From assembly GCA_963704855.1 (NCBI GenBank), contig CAVPHY010000010.1, positions 124,001 to 188,000 on the forward strand: a DNA stretch of 64,000 nucleotides, written 5' to 3'. A program made the position numbers and the translations under genes. Below, in pieces: positions 50,246 through 59,687 of this stretch (its first letter is position 1; each line of letters begins with the position of its first letter). The notes under the pieces are model-generated. The model saw nothing but the letters and a program-made list of their open reading frames with translations. It was not told the origin of the DNA and did not search any database. Source of the DNA: SZUA-36 sp963704855. GTDB taxonomy: Bacteria > Pseudomonadota > Gammaproteobacteria > Xanthomonadales > SZUA-36.

Positions 50246-52243
50246 GTGGAAACTGACTGGACACAGGACTTGCTTAACTGGATGTCTGCTAACCCCGGTT
50301 GGGCTGGCTTCTGGGTGTTTGTCATGTCCTTTGTTGAATCGTTGGCGTTTGTCGGCATCCTGATTCCGGGTATTCTTATCCTGTTTGGCCTGGGGGCGCT
50401 GATCAGTCTTGGTGCCATGGACATGCTGCCTATCTGGTTATGGGGTTCGCTTGGCGCGTTTGCCGGGGACATCGTCAGTTACGCTCTCGGCCGGCGATAC
50501 CGCAGTCATCTGCCGGAGATATGGCCGTTTTCGAAATTTCCCCGAATGCTCGAACGGGGCCGCGAGTATTTTAGTGTGCATGGCCCGAAAAGCGTGGTCG
50601 TGGGTCGTTTTATCGGTCCGCTGCGGCCCGTGATTCCGGTTACAGCCGGTATGCTGGGCCTGGCACCGCGTCGTTTTTTGCTGGTCGACATTCCAGCCTG
50701 CATCGCCTGGACTCCGGCTTACCTGATCCCCGGCATGCTGTTTGGTGCTTCACTCGAAGTTGCGTCTGAATACGCGGGCCGCTTGTCATTGGTGCTGATT
50801 ATTGGCGCCGTGGTGCTCTGGTTCACCTGGTGGATTATCTGGACTGCCTACGAGTTCCTGGCGAGCCGTTCCGCACGTTGGATGCGGCACGTGATTCGCT
50901 GGTTGCGCCGGCATCCGGTATTCAGCCGGATCGCGGGCCCTTTGCTGGATTCAACCCAGCCCGAAGTGCTGTCCGTCACCATGATGGGCCTGCTCCTGGT
51001 AATGATTTTCTGGGCCATGGTGATGTTGTTATTCCTTTCACCTTTTTCGGCAACCCCGCAGTCTATTGACCAGGCAGTGCAGGCCTACGCACTGAACCTG
51101 AGAAACCATATTGCCGACCCGCTGATGGTGGCCCTGACACAGATGTCGCGTCTGTGGGTGCTCCTTCCGACCTCCATGGCAGTGCTGCTCTGGCTGATCG
51201 GCGCCGGGCGCCAGAAGGCCGCATTGCACTGGCTGGTTGCGATGGGTGGAGGCGTTATCCTGCAGCTATTGCTAGGCTGGTCGCTGCGGGCGACGCCGAT
51301 GTTGAGCGAGGCGGGGATCAAGGATTTTCACGATCCGAGTGCTGCATTAACCCTGGCTACGGTGGTGCTGGGTTACTTCGCCGTGATGGTTGCAAGGGAA
51401 ATAAAGCGTCGCCAACGCAAGTGGCCATACGTCATTGTCGGCCTGCTTCTTTCGTTGCTGGTTTTGGCACGACTATACCTCGGGCTGGATTGGCTAAGCG
51501 GAGCGCTGATGGGTGTGGCCCTCGGGATGACCTGGACATTCGTGGTCGGTATTGCTTACCGGCAACGCGCCTTGCTGTCTTTCAGTGGCATGACGGCAAG
51601 CCTGATCTTTTTCGGTATGCTGGCGGCCACCTTCGCATGGCAGGTCGGACAAAATATTGAAAGTGACCTTGCTACATTAAAGTTACCGGTGCCGCAAAAT
51701 GAAATAGCCGCTCAAGGCTGGTGGGAAAACGATTGGCAGACATTGCCACGTGAGCGCACCCGTTCGAAATCCGTTGCTGCGCGGGAATTTAATTTTCAAT
51801 TTGCGGGAGAACCGGCAAACCTCGAACGGGCGCTCACGGTTCACGGGTGGCAGGCAACTGAATCAGCAAACTGGCGCTGGGTTCTCTTGTCCATGAACCC
51901 CGAGGCTTCGGAGGATTCGCTTCCGCCGCTGAAGCGGGATTATCTCGGTCATGCCGATGTACTTTTGTTACACCGCCTGGGTGGTGATCCTTCTAAACAA
52001 GAGACAATCCGTGTCTGGGATTCCGGATTCAGGCTGAAACCGGGTGGCCAGACGGTTTACCTTGGCCAGGTAAACGGTGAAGTGCTGGTACAGCGAATGA
52101 AGTTTTTCAGCTATTGGCGGGCGCAATCCGCCTTGAAAGACAGCCTGGAGCAACTGCAAGCGGAGACAAAAGGTTTACAGACCAAAATGGTCGGTGACGG
52201 GTTCCTGTTGATCAGGGACACTCAGGCTTCGGCGGGTTCCTGA
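50246..52243 (+). CDS. DedA-PAP2-LssY three-domain membrane protein
   Basis: 665 residues. The DedA (VTT) domain spans about 1-200 with GRFIGPLRPVIPVTAGMLGL, keeping the conserved arginines. A PAP2-like membrane domain spans about 255-455, and an LssY C-terminal domain covers about 485-660. The PAP2 catalytic motifs are degenerate: the PSGH position reads DPSAA, and the final motif reads ARLYLGLDWLSGALMG where active enzymes have His and Asp. It therefore probably does not dephosphorylate lipids. Start GTG 50246. Role: perhaps lipid or polyprenyl-phosphate handling through the DedA domain. Confidence 0.88.
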   Translation: METDWTQDLLNWMSANPGWAGFWVFVMSFVESLAFVGILIPGILILFGLGALISLGAMDMLPIWLWGSLGAFAGDIVSYALGRRYRSHLPEIWPFSKFPRMLERGREYFSVHGPKSVVVGRFIGPLRPVIPVTAGMLGLAPRRFLLVDIPACIAWTPAYLIPGMLFGASLEVASEYAGRLSLVLIIGAVVLWFTWWIIWTAYEFLASRSARWMRHVIRWLRRHPVFSRIAGPLLDSTQPEVLSVTMMGLLLVMIFWAMVMLLFLSPFSATPQSIDQAVQAYALNLRNHIADPLMVALTQMSRLWVLLPTSMAVLLWLIGAGRQKAALHWLVAMGGGVILQLLLGWSLRATPMLSEAGIKDFHDPSAALTLATVVLGYFAVMVAREIKRRQRKWPYVIVGLLLSLLVLARLYLGLDWLSGALMGVALGMTWTFVVGIAYRQRALLSFSGMTASLIFFGMLAATFAWQVGQNIESDLATLKLPVPQNEIAAQGWWENDWQTLPRERTRSKSVAAREFNFQFAGEPANLERALTVHGWQATESANWRWVLLSMNPEASEDSLPPLKRDYLGHADVLLLHRLGGDPSKQETIRVWDSGFRLKPGGQTVYLGQVNGEVLVQRMKFFSYWRAQSALKDSLEQLQAETKGLQTKMVGDGFLLIRDTQASAGS

Positions 52244-52821
52244 AAACGGGGCATTGCCTCCACCAACCACTGTAAGCGCTCCAGTGGATCGTTGAACTGC
52301 AGCAGCAATTGTTTTTCATGGTTTTCCAACGGCAGTAGTTCAGCCAGGCGATAAGCAACCCAGCTTGCGTCCTGCAGAAGCCGTGGCTGGAATGTGGGGT
52401 AATTTTTACCCACCTGCTCCATGAAGCGGGCGGTAATCATCGATAGCACCCAGTACTCATCCGGCATATCTATGTACCCGGGCTCCTCCAGGGTTTCCAC
52501 CTCGGCCGTCAACAGGCCGTTGTCCCGCGTACGGGTTTTCCTGATGACAAACTTCTGCCTGCCGTGCGCGGTAATACCCAGGAGGCCGTCATCCAGTGTC
52601 GAAAAGTCACAGATTTCGGCCGTGGTGCCAACGCTCATATGGTTGGCAGGATGGTTTGGGTCTTCAGAATTGTTAATAAGGCTAACACCGAAGTTGCAGG
52701 CCCTGAGGCTGCATTCACGCACCATGTCGATATACCGTTGCTCAAAAATCCTCAGCTTCAGATAGCCATCCGGAAACAGAACGGTATGCAGAGGGAAGAT
52801 TGGAATATCGGTTTCGATCAC
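52222..52821 (-). CDS. LON substrate-binding domain protein
   Basis: A 199-residue protein consisting only of the LON N-terminal domain, with IPIFPLHTVLFPDGYLKLRIFEQRYIDMV at the start. No ATPase or protease domain follows. Its substrate is unknown. Its 3' end overlaps that of the convergent DedA fusion by 22 bp, and it starts 8 bp after mpl on the same strand. Confidence 0.9.
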   Translation of the reverse strand: MIETDIPIFPLHTVLFPDGYLKLRIFEQRYIDMVRECSLRACNFGVSLINNSEDPNHPANHMSVGTTAEICDFSTLDDGLLGITAHGRQKFVIRKTRTRDNGLLTAEVETLEEPGYIDMPDEYWVLSMITARFMEQVGKNYPTFQPRLLQDASWVAYRLAELLPLENHEKQLLLQFNDPLERLQWLVEAMPRFQEPAEA

Positions 52822-52829
52822 GTCGTTTA

Positions 52830-54191
52830 TCAGGAGCCTTTGATCACGTGCTCCGCCATTCTGCGCGGCGCGGCTTCAAAACCACCGTTACTCATGAATA
52901 CGACATGGTCGCCGGGGCTGAGGCTGCTCTTCATTTGGTTGAGCATATCATCCACACGGGTCACGACCTTGAATCGCCCTTCCAGCGGCGCGAGTGCAAC
53001 TTTCGGGTCCCAGTCGATACCCTCACCGGTTTTGAGCCAGACGTGGTCTGCGGCCATCAAAGCGGGCCCCAGTTCGTCTGCGTGAACACCGGCGCGCATG
53101 GTGTTGCTGCGTGGCTCGAGCGCAACCAGTATACGGGCGTTGCCAACCTTGCGCCGCAAACCCTCCAGGGTCAGACGAATGGCGGTGGGGTGATGGGCGA
53201 AATCGTCGTATACGCTGATATCCCCGGCTTGGGCGAGGACTTCAAGACGGCGTTTGACACCGGTGAACAGCGACAAAGCCTCGATCGCCGTGGTCGGGGG
53301 TACGCCCGCGGCCACTGCCGCTGCGAGGGCGGAACAGGCATTCATTGCGTTATGACGGCCGCATTGGTCCCACTCCAGTGTTCCTGCCACCTTTTGTTGA
53401 TAGTGGAAACGCAACTCACTGGCGTCTGGTTTTAGCATCTCGACCTGCCAGTCATATTTACCATCGAGTGAGAACCGCTGTAAGTTGCTCCAGCATCCCC
53501 GGGCAATCACCCTTTCGAGGCTCGCATCTGAACCATTGCTGATAACGGTGCCATTGCCGGGGATGGTCCGCATCAGGTGGTGAAACTGGGTCTCGATGGC
53601 TGCCAGGTCTGGAAAAATATCGGCATGGTCATATTCCAGGTTGTTGAGGATGGTGATTTGCGGACGGTAGTGGACGAACTTGGAGCGCTTGTCAAAAAAA
53701 GCGGTATCGTACTCATCGGCTTCGACGACAAAACAGTCGGAACCCTCACGTGCTGAAACATTGAAATTCGTTGGCACTCCACCGATCAGAAAACCGGGAT
53801 TCAGACCTGCAAATTCCAGTATCCAGGCAAGCATGCTGGATGTGGTTGTCTTACCATGCGTACCGGCAACCGCGATGACGTTGCGGCCACGCAGGTAATT
53901 CTCACCCAGCCAGCGCGGCCCGGAAACATAGTTGAGCCGGTTGTTCAAAACATACTCAACGGCCGGGTTGCCACGACTCAGTGCGTTGCCAACGATGACC
54001 AGATCGGGCCGGTCGTGCATCGGCTCTTCAGTGTAGCCCTCATGCAGCACGATGCCTTCGCTCTCCAGCAGGGTACTCATCGGCGGATAGGTATGCTGGT
54101 CGGCACCGGTGACCTGGTGACCGGCGCGGCTGGCGAGTATGGCGACGCCACCCATAAAGGTTCCGCACGCGCCAAGGATATGAATTTTCAT
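52830..54191 (-). CDS. mpl: UDP-MurNAc:tripeptide ligase Mpl
   Basis: A 453-residue Mur-type ligase that recycles L-Ala-gamma-D-Glu-mDAP tripeptide onto UDP-MurNAc. It has the N-terminal HILGACGTFMGGVA, ATP motif AVAGTHGKTTTSSM, VVEADEYDTAFFDKR and the YDDFAHHPTAI motif. Together with the AmpD-like amidase elsewhere in the window, it indicates active peptidoglycan recycling. Preceded 13 bp upstream by a frame-disturbed membrane protein gene. Confidence 0.96.
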   Translation of the reverse strand: MKIHILGACGTFMGGVAILASRAGHQVTGADQHTYPPMSTLLESEGIVLHEGYTEEPMHDRPDLVIVGNALSRGNPAVEYVLNNRLNYVSGPRWLGENYLRGRNVIAVAGTHGKTTTSSMLAWILEFAGLNPGFLIGGVPTNFNVSAREGSDCFVVEADEYDTAFFDKRSKFVHYRPQITILNNLEYDHADIFPDLAAIETQFHHLMRTIPGNGTVISNGSDASLERVIARGCWSNLQRFSLDGKYDWQVEMLKPDASELRFHYQQKVAGTLEWDQCGRHNAMNACSALAAAVAAGVPPTTAIEALSLFTGVKRRLEVLAQAGDISVYDDFAHHPTAIRLTLEGLRRKVGNARILVALEPRSNTMRAGVHADELGPALMAADHVWLKTGEGIDWDPKVALAPLEGRFKVVTRVDDMLNQMKSSLSPGDHVVFMSNGGFEAAPRRMAEHVIKGS

Positions 54192-54204
54192 CAGTTTCTA
54201 AATC

Positions 54205-54735
54205 CTAGTTCTGTATAGTCATTCGAAGGATCAGGCATTTCCCAGCAAAAACACCGATTCGATCAATACGTAACTGGCCGCAAGGATCAGGACAGTAACC
54301 AGCATTCCTATCGCAAGCGGGAACGGACAGGGCATGACGGTAAATATTTGCATCAACGAACAGGCTCCAGATAAAAACAGCGAACCAGACCATTGCCAGT
54401 ATCGGCTGGTTCACCGCCGGGTCAGACAGTGACAGCAGGCCCCAGGTAACAATATTGAAGAAGATACCAACCGAGGCAAGGGCACTCATCGTTTGTGCGA
54501 AGCGTTCCGCGTGTCCGCGCCAGAGAAGCAGGCCTGTCAGCACACAAACCTGCAGGCAAACAGCCAGCAGGCTCTTGGCCGCCGCATTCTGGTCTTCCAG
54601 CTGTTGACCGGTGACCAGGTTCTGCACCAGGTAGGCCGTCAGCAGGAGGATCATCAGTACCCATGAGGCGGGCAGGTTTTGTGGCCCACCACGCAGGCGT
54701 AATAATTGAGCCAGGTTTATCAGCATGCCATTCAT
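54205..54735 (-). CDS. small membrane protein, probable frameshift near the end
   Basis: As read, 176 residues with four hydrophobic segments (about 23-42, 56-71, 83-100, 110-127) and no recognised family. After VDANIYRHALSVP the frame becomes polar and cysteine-rich. Removing one base from the GGG at 54319-54321 instead gives LAIGMLVTVLILAASYVLIE, a clean membrane helix, ending at 54231. A single-base indel is therefore likely. Located upstream of mpl, same strand. Confidence 0.6.
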   Translation of the reverse strand: MNGMLINLAQLLRLRGGPQNLPASWVLMILLLTAYLVQNLVTGQQLEDQNAAAKSLLAVCLQVCVLTGLLLWRGHAERFAQTMSALASVGIFFNIVTWGLLSLSDPAVNQPILAMVWFAVFIWSLFVDANIYRHALSVPACDRNAGYCPDPCGQLRIDRIGVFAGKCLILRMTIQN

Positions 54736-54791
54736 ATCAGGACTGATTGCTCTTTGCTTTTAGACGCGATCGGAGAAAACCTTCCCGTCGC

Positions 54792-55370
54792 TCAGGCGGG
54801 TATCGGGCCCAGGTTCAATATACTGAGTATACGCTGAAAGATTTCGCTTACATTGCCGTCACCCAGAACCCGGGTCAGCAATCCGCGTTCCGCATAATAA
54901 TCCGCTACCGGTGCAGTTTGCTCCTCGTAAACCTGTATGCGGTTTCGCACGGTTTCCTCGGTATCATCTGAGCGGCCTTCTTCCTGCGCACGCTTGGCGA
55001 TGCGCTTGATAATCTGCTCTGCGTCAATATCGATAAGGACAGCTTCTTCCACCGGCTGGTTCAGGCGTGCCAACAGGATATCCAGTGAACTCGCCTGTGC
55101 CAGGTTTCGGGGGTATCCGTCCAGGATAAATCCACCGGACACATCTTCATTGCTCAGTCTTTCCTCGAGCATGCCGGAGATGACATCATCAGGCACCAAC
55201 TCGCCTTTGTCCGAGAGCGCCTTCGCCTGTAAACCAAGTTCCGTACCTCTTTCAGCAGCGCTACGCAGCAGTTCACCGGTGGAAATATGGGGTACACCCA
55301 ACTGCTCTTTCAGCAATGTTGCCTGGGTTCCCTTACCCGAACCCGGGGGTCCTAACAATACAATTCGCAT
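54792..55370 (-). CDS. adk: adenylate kinase (short-lid form)
   Basis: A 192-residue Adk with P-loop GPPGSGKGTQ (7-16), STGELLR, GFILDGYPR (about 85-93) and a short LID (KRAQEEGRSDDTEETVRNRI) lacking the zinc subdomain of E. coli Adk. It interconverts ATP + AMP and 2 ADP. It is divergent from the PPi-phosphofructokinase gene, 89 bp apart. Short-lid Adk is found in many other bacteria. Confidence 0.95.
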   Translation of the reverse strand: MRIVLLGPPGSGKGTQATLLKEQLGVPHISTGELLRSAAERGTELGLQAKALSDKGELVPDDVISGMLEERLSNEDVSGGFILDGYPRNLAQASSLDILLARLNQPVEEAVLIDIDAEQIIKRIAKRAQEEGRSDDTEETVRNRIQVYEEQTAPVADYYAERGLLTRVLGDGNVSEIFQRILSILNLGPIPA

Positions 55371-55459
55371 TGCACGCGTCCAGTCCTCTAAAATAGGCGC
55401 TAACGCTAACCTCTCATACTAGTCAAGTCAATGAAGATTGAAGGGATATAAGGAAAATT

Positions 55460-56722
55460 ATGATCAAGAAGAATCTGCTTTATGCACAATCCGGCGGCGT
55501 CACACCGGTCATAAATGCAACCGCCTGTGGGTTGATAGAAGAAGCGCGTCTGAACAAGGACCGCCTGGGCAAGGTTTACGCCGGCAAAGACGGCATCATC
55601 GGCATCCTGAAAGAGGAGTTGATCGACACCAGCAAGGAGAGCAAGTCAGATATCGCCGCCCTGCGTCACACACCGGGCGGCGGTTTTGGTTCATGCCGAT
55701 TCAAACTCAAAGGCATCGAAGAGAGCCGTGCGCAGTATGAGCGGTTGATCGAGGTATTCAGGGCGCACAACATCGGTTACTTTTTTTACAACGGTGGCGG
55801 TGATTCTGCAGATACGGCTTACAAGGTATCGCAGATCGGCGACAAGCTGGGTTTTCCGGTGCAGTGCATCGGTATACCCAAGACCATCGATAATGACCTG
55901 CCCATCACGGATAACTGCCCCGGTTTCGGCTCGGTAGCAAAGTACGTTGCCGTTTCGATCATGGAAGCTAGCCTCGATGTCGAATCGATGGCATCGAGTT
56001 CCACCAAGGTATTCGTACTTGAAGTGATGGGGCGTCATGCTGGCTGGATTGCCGCTGCAGGCGGCCTGGCCCAGCAGAAGAAAGGCGACCCACCACACGT
56101 TATCCTGTTTCCAGAGCTTCTGCTGGATGAGGAAGCCATGCTGAAGAAGGTCGACAAGGCCGTCAAAACCCATGGTTACTGCTCACTCGTTGTTTCTGAA
56201 GGCGTCAGGGATAAGGAGGGCCGCTTCCTGGCTGACTCGGGACGCCGTGATGCCTTTGGACACGCCCAACTCGGTGGTGTCGCGCCGGTCGTTGCCGGAA
56301 TGATTACCAATGCCCTGGGTTACAAGAACCACTGGGCCGTTTCGGATTACCTGCAGCGCTCAGCCCGCCATATCGCTTCAAAAAATGATGTCGAGCAGGC
56401 CTATGCGATGGGTAAGGCCGCTGTTGATCTTGCACTACAGGGTAAAACCGGGGTCATGCCCACCGTGGTCAGAACCTCGGACAAACCCTACCGTTGGGAA
56501 GTCGGTGAAGCGCAACTGTCCAAAGTGGCGAATCGCGAGAAAATGATGCCACGGGGTTTTATCACCAAGGACGGTTTCGGTATCACCGCGGCTGCCAGGC
56601 GTTACCTGGAACCGCTGATACACGGCGAAGACTACCCGCCCTACGGTCGTGATGGGTTGCCGAAGTATGTTCGATTAAAGAAGATTCTGGTGCCTAAAAA
56701 GCTCGCACCTTTTGAGCTCTAA
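55460..56722 (+). CDS. pfp: pyrophosphate-dependent 6-phosphofructokinase
   Basis: A 420-residue PFK. The phosphoryl-donor loop reads GGGDSADTA (112-120), and the substrate motif is PKTIDND (140-146), with Lys where ATP enzymes have Gly, a hallmark of PPi-PFK. VMGRHAGWIAA follows. The reaction is reversible and can serve the Calvin cycle or gluconeogenesis. It sits between adk and the membrane pyrophosphatase hppA, so PPi made in one direction can energise the membrane. AAGG precedes the ATG. Confidence 0.93.
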   Translation: MIKKNLLYAQSGGVTPVINATACGLIEEARLNKDRLGKVYAGKDGIIGILKEELIDTSKESKSDIAALRHTPGGGFGSCRFKLKGIEESRAQYERLIEVFRAHNIGYFFYNGGGDSADTAYKVSQIGDKLGFPVQCIGIPKTIDNDLPITDNCPGFGSVAKYVAVSIMEASLDVESMASSSTKVFVLEVMGRHAGWIAAAGGLAQQKKGDPPHVILFPELLLDEEAMLKKVDKAVKTHGYCSLVVSEGVRDKEGRFLADSGRRDAFGHAQLGGVAPVVAGMITNALGYKNHWAVSDYLQRSARHIASKNDVEQAYAMGKAAVDLALQGKTGVMPTVVRTSDKPYRWEVGEAQLSKVANREKMMPRGFITKDGFGITAAARRYLEPLIHGEDYPPYGRDGLPKYVRLKKILVPKKLAPFEL

Positions 56723-56917
56723 TCAAGTTTTTACAGCCAGTCAAACCAGGGGCGTTTCCAATTGGGTTCGCCGTGTTGACTGGCAGTAGATTCTGCTGTG
56801 TGGGTTTCAATGGCTGAGAGGAGCCGGGGGCATTTTTTGGTCATACAAAAGTTTCGGAATCTTTGTAGTTAAAACCCTGAATTTCAGCCTTTTTGGGGGC
56901 AAATTTTGAGCCCGTTG

Positions 56918-56926
56918 TGCTATGAT
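56918..56926 (+). promoter_or_regulatory. extended -10 element before hppA
   Basis: TGCTATGAT (TG-N-TATGAT), 44 bp before the hppA ATG. No clear -35. It suggests that hppA has its own promoter in the 247-bp gap after pfp. Confidence 0.4.
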
Positions 56927-56969
56927 GCGCGCATCAAAATAATCAATTCATCCTGGGAGAGAAAACACC

Positions 56970-59099
56970 ATGTTTGGAATTTCAATTACAGTCAGCACAG
57001 CGCTTTCTTTGCTGGGTCTGGCCATCGCTTTTTTCTATATGAAAAAGGTCATGAGCGTACCGTTGGATATGGGTCTGGACGAAAAGGACAGCAAACGGCT
57101 CAAGTTCATTCATGGCGCAATTGCAGAAGGTGCAATGGCCTTCCTCAAGCAGGAATATAAATTCCTGACCATTTTTATGCTCTCGTTTGCCGCCATTATC
57201 GTGGTGCTTATTGATGACTCACATACACCGGATTATCGTGAAGGTATCTATACCGCCGGCGCTTTTCTGTTTGGCGGGTTTATCTCGATTATGTCCGGTT
57301 ACATTGGCATGAAGGTCGCCACGCAAGGTAATGCGCGCACCACCGTGTCTGCCAAGAAAGATATTTCTCACGCATTCGATGTTGCCATCAATTCAGGCGC
57401 CGTTATGGGTTTTGCCCTCGTCAGCCTCGCAGTGCTTGGCCTCGTTATTATTTACGTTGTGATGAGTTGGCTGATGGCTGATCTTGGCACAGAAAACAAC
57501 CACGTCCTGATGGAAGTGATCGCGGGCTTTGGTCTCGGCGGGTCAACCATCGCACTGTTTGCACGTGTAGGTGGTGGTATTTTCACCAAGGCCGCCGACG
57601 TGGGTGCCGACCTGGTGGGTAAAGTCGAGCAGGGTATTCCTGAAGATGATCCGAGAAACCCCGCTGTTATCGCCGATAACGTGGGTGACAACGTGGGTGA
57701 CGTTGCAGGTATGGGCGCCGATCTTTTTGGCTCCTGCGCCGAGAGCACCTGTGCGGCCATGGTAATTTCCGCGGTTGCATTTGCAGCGGACCCCAACGCC
57801 CTTCTGTACCCAATCCTGATCAGTGCCGTGGGCATTCCTATCAGCTTTATTACCAAGCTGCTGGTTGGTGTAAAGACCGAGCATGATGTTGCACCGGCGC
57901 TGATGAAACTGCTTGTCATCTCCAGTGTGTTGATGGCGATTGTCATGTATTTCGCAACCATGGCGTTGATACCGGGCTCGTTTGAGCTGGGTGGCAAAAT
58001 TTACTCCAGCATGGGTGTTTACTGGTGCTTCTTCTCCGGCCTGGTTGCCGGCCTGGCTGTTGGTCTGTTAACGGGTTATTACACCTCGGACAAATATGGC
58101 CCGGTAAAAGAGGTTGCCAAGTCCTGTGAAACAGGTGTTGCGACCAACATCATTTACGGCCTGGCGCTGGGTTACAAGAGTACGGTACTGCCTTATCTGT
58201 GTATCGCGGTCAGTATTTTCGTTTCCTGGAACCTGGCCGGTATGTACGGTGTGGCCATCGCTTCTCTGGGCATGCTCGGTACACTGGTGGTCGCCTTGAC
58301 GATCGATGCCTATGGCCCGGTTGCCGACAATGCCGGTGGTATCGCTGAAATGGTCGGTCTCGATAAAGAAGTACGTCGTCGTACCGATATCCTGGATTCT
58401 GCCGGCAACACGACAGCCGCGATCGGTAAAGGCTTCGCGATCGGCGCGGCCATCCTGACCTCGCTGGCGTTGTTTGCCGCTTTCATCACCGCCTCTGAAA
58501 AACTCTCGGGCGCACCCATTAACATGAGCCTGCTTGACCCGATGATCTACACCAGTGTGTTCATCGGAGCGGTGCTGCCATTCCTGTTTACGGCAATGAC
58601 GATGAAATCTGTCGGTAAAGCCGCATTTGCCATGATCGAAGAGGTGCGTCACCAGTTCAAGACCATCCCGGGTATCATGGAAGGAACCGGCAAACCCAAC
58701 TACGCACAGTGTGTCGCGATCTCGACCCAGGCGGCCTTGCGTGAAATGATTGCCCCTGGTGTGCTGATCATGGGTACACCATTGGTGGCCGGCTACCTGT
58801 TTGGTGTTCAGGCCGTGGCCGGTATCCTGGTTGGATCACTGGTTTGTGGCGGTGTACTTGCCATCGCTTCATCCAACAGTGGTGGTGCCTGGGATAATGC
58901 CAAGAAGTTTATCGAAGCGGGTAACCATGGTGGCAAGGGTTCGGATTGTCACCATGCTGCAGTGGTCGGCGATACCGTGGGTGATCCCCTGAAGGATACT
59001 TCCGGTCCGTCACTGAATATCCTGATCAAGCTGTCAGCCATCCTGAGCCTGGTGTTCGCACCGTTTTTTGTTCAGTACGGTGGAGTTTTGCTGGGTTAA
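56970..59099 (+). CDS. hppA: membrane-bound ion-pumping pyrophosphatase
   Basis: A 709-residue H+/Na+-PPase with about 16 membrane helices. It has the PPi site DVGADLVGKVEQGIPEDDPRNPAVIADNVGDNVGD and the late DTVGDPLKDTSGPS. The residue controlling potassium dependence lies in GNTTAA (479-484). Potassium-independent enzymes carry Lys there, so this one is probably potassium-dependent. Whether it pumps H+ or Na+ cannot be told from sequence alone. Downstream of pfp; the pair couples PPi metabolism to the membrane potential. Confidence 0.96.
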   Translation: MFGISITVSTALSLLGLAIAFFYMKKVMSVPLDMGLDEKDSKRLKFIHGAIAEGAMAFLKQEYKFLTIFMLSFAAIIVVLIDDSHTPDYREGIYTAGAFLFGGFISIMSGYIGMKVATQGNARTTVSAKKDISHAFDVAINSGAVMGFALVSLAVLGLVIIYVVMSWLMADLGTENNHVLMEVIAGFGLGGSTIALFARVGGGIFTKAADVGADLVGKVEQGIPEDDPRNPAVIADNVGDNVGDVAGMGADLFGSCAESTCAAMVISAVAFAADPNALLYPILISAVGIPISFITKLLVGVKTEHDVAPALMKLLVISSVLMAIVMYFATMALIPGSFELGGKIYSSMGVYWCFFSGLVAGLAVGLLTGYYTSDKYGPVKEVAKSCETGVATNIIYGLALGYKSTVLPYLCIAVSIFVSWNLAGMYGVAIASLGMLGTLVVALTIDAYGPVADNAGGIAEMVGLDKEVRRRTDILDSAGNTTAAIGKGFAIGAAILTSLALFAAFITASEKLSGAPINMSLLDPMIYTSVFIGAVLPFLFTAMTMKSVGKAAFAMIEEVRHQFKTIPGIMEGTGKPNYAQCVAISTQAALREMIAPGVLIMGTPLVAGYLFGVQAVAGILVGSLVCGGVLAIASSNSGGAWDNAKKFIEAGNHGGKGSDCHHAAVVGDTVGDPLKDTSGPSLNILIKLSAILSLVFAPFFVQYGGVLLG

Positions 59100-59118
59100 T
59101 ATCCAGTCAAGCACTATG

Positions 59119-59146
59119 AAAAAGGGGCCGTACGGCCCCTTTTTTT
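59119..59146. terminator. intrinsic terminator after hppA
   Basis: GGGGCC-GTAC-GGCCCC stem with five A before and seven T after. The A tract makes it likely to work for the convergent DUF4833 gene too. Confidence 0.9.
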
Positions 59147-59177
59147 ACCTTCTCAATTTCGAGGAGTCGAACTCGCG

Positions 59178-59687
59178 TCAGGGAAAAAGTTTTTCGTAAC
59201 GGGCCTCGCCGGTTTCCATGTCAGTTCCAAACAACTCCACGTAGCGGACATCCAATGACCAGCCATGGCGGGTTGCATCGATATACATCTTTTCAAAGAA
59301 TGCAGGAGCGCCATCGATCGTGATGGTTGCACGATATACATTCCCGCTACGGATGACTTCAATATCCCGCCCTACATCGGCCTTCATGTGCAGCACGGCC
59401 GATTCCCTGCTTTTGTCGAGCTCCGTATCGAAACCGTAGGCAAAGGTTTGCTGTAACCAGCTGAGCTTCTGTTCCTGCCCGTGTTCGTTAAGACGTATCC
59501 AGTAAGCAATGACAGGTTCTTTTCTGAACAACCTGCCATCCGCCCTGACCTGCGCGTCATACTGGACGATGTTGGCATTTTTTGATCGCTCAATGTGGAA
59601 CAGATGCTGTCGGACCGGTGTTTCGGCCTGTGCCGGGAGTGGCAAACTGAGCAACGCTGATACCAGTAGCGTGGTAATTATTCGCAT
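59178..59687 (-). CDS. DUF4833 family exported protein
   Basis: 169 residues with a signal peptide (about 1-21, AQA-E). The mature domain contains HLFHIERSKNANIVQYDAQV and PVIAYWIRLNEHG, the DUF4833 signature. Function unknown. Convergent with hppA. Confidence 0.85.
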   Translation of the reverse strand: MRIITTLLVSALLSLPLPAQAETPVRQHLFHIERSKNANIVQYDAQVRADGRLFRKEPVIAYWIRLNEHGQEQKLSWLQQTFAYGFDTELDKSRESAVLHMKADVGRDIEVIRSGNVYRATITIDGAPAFFEKMYIDATRHGWSLDVRYVELFGTDMETGEARYEKLFP

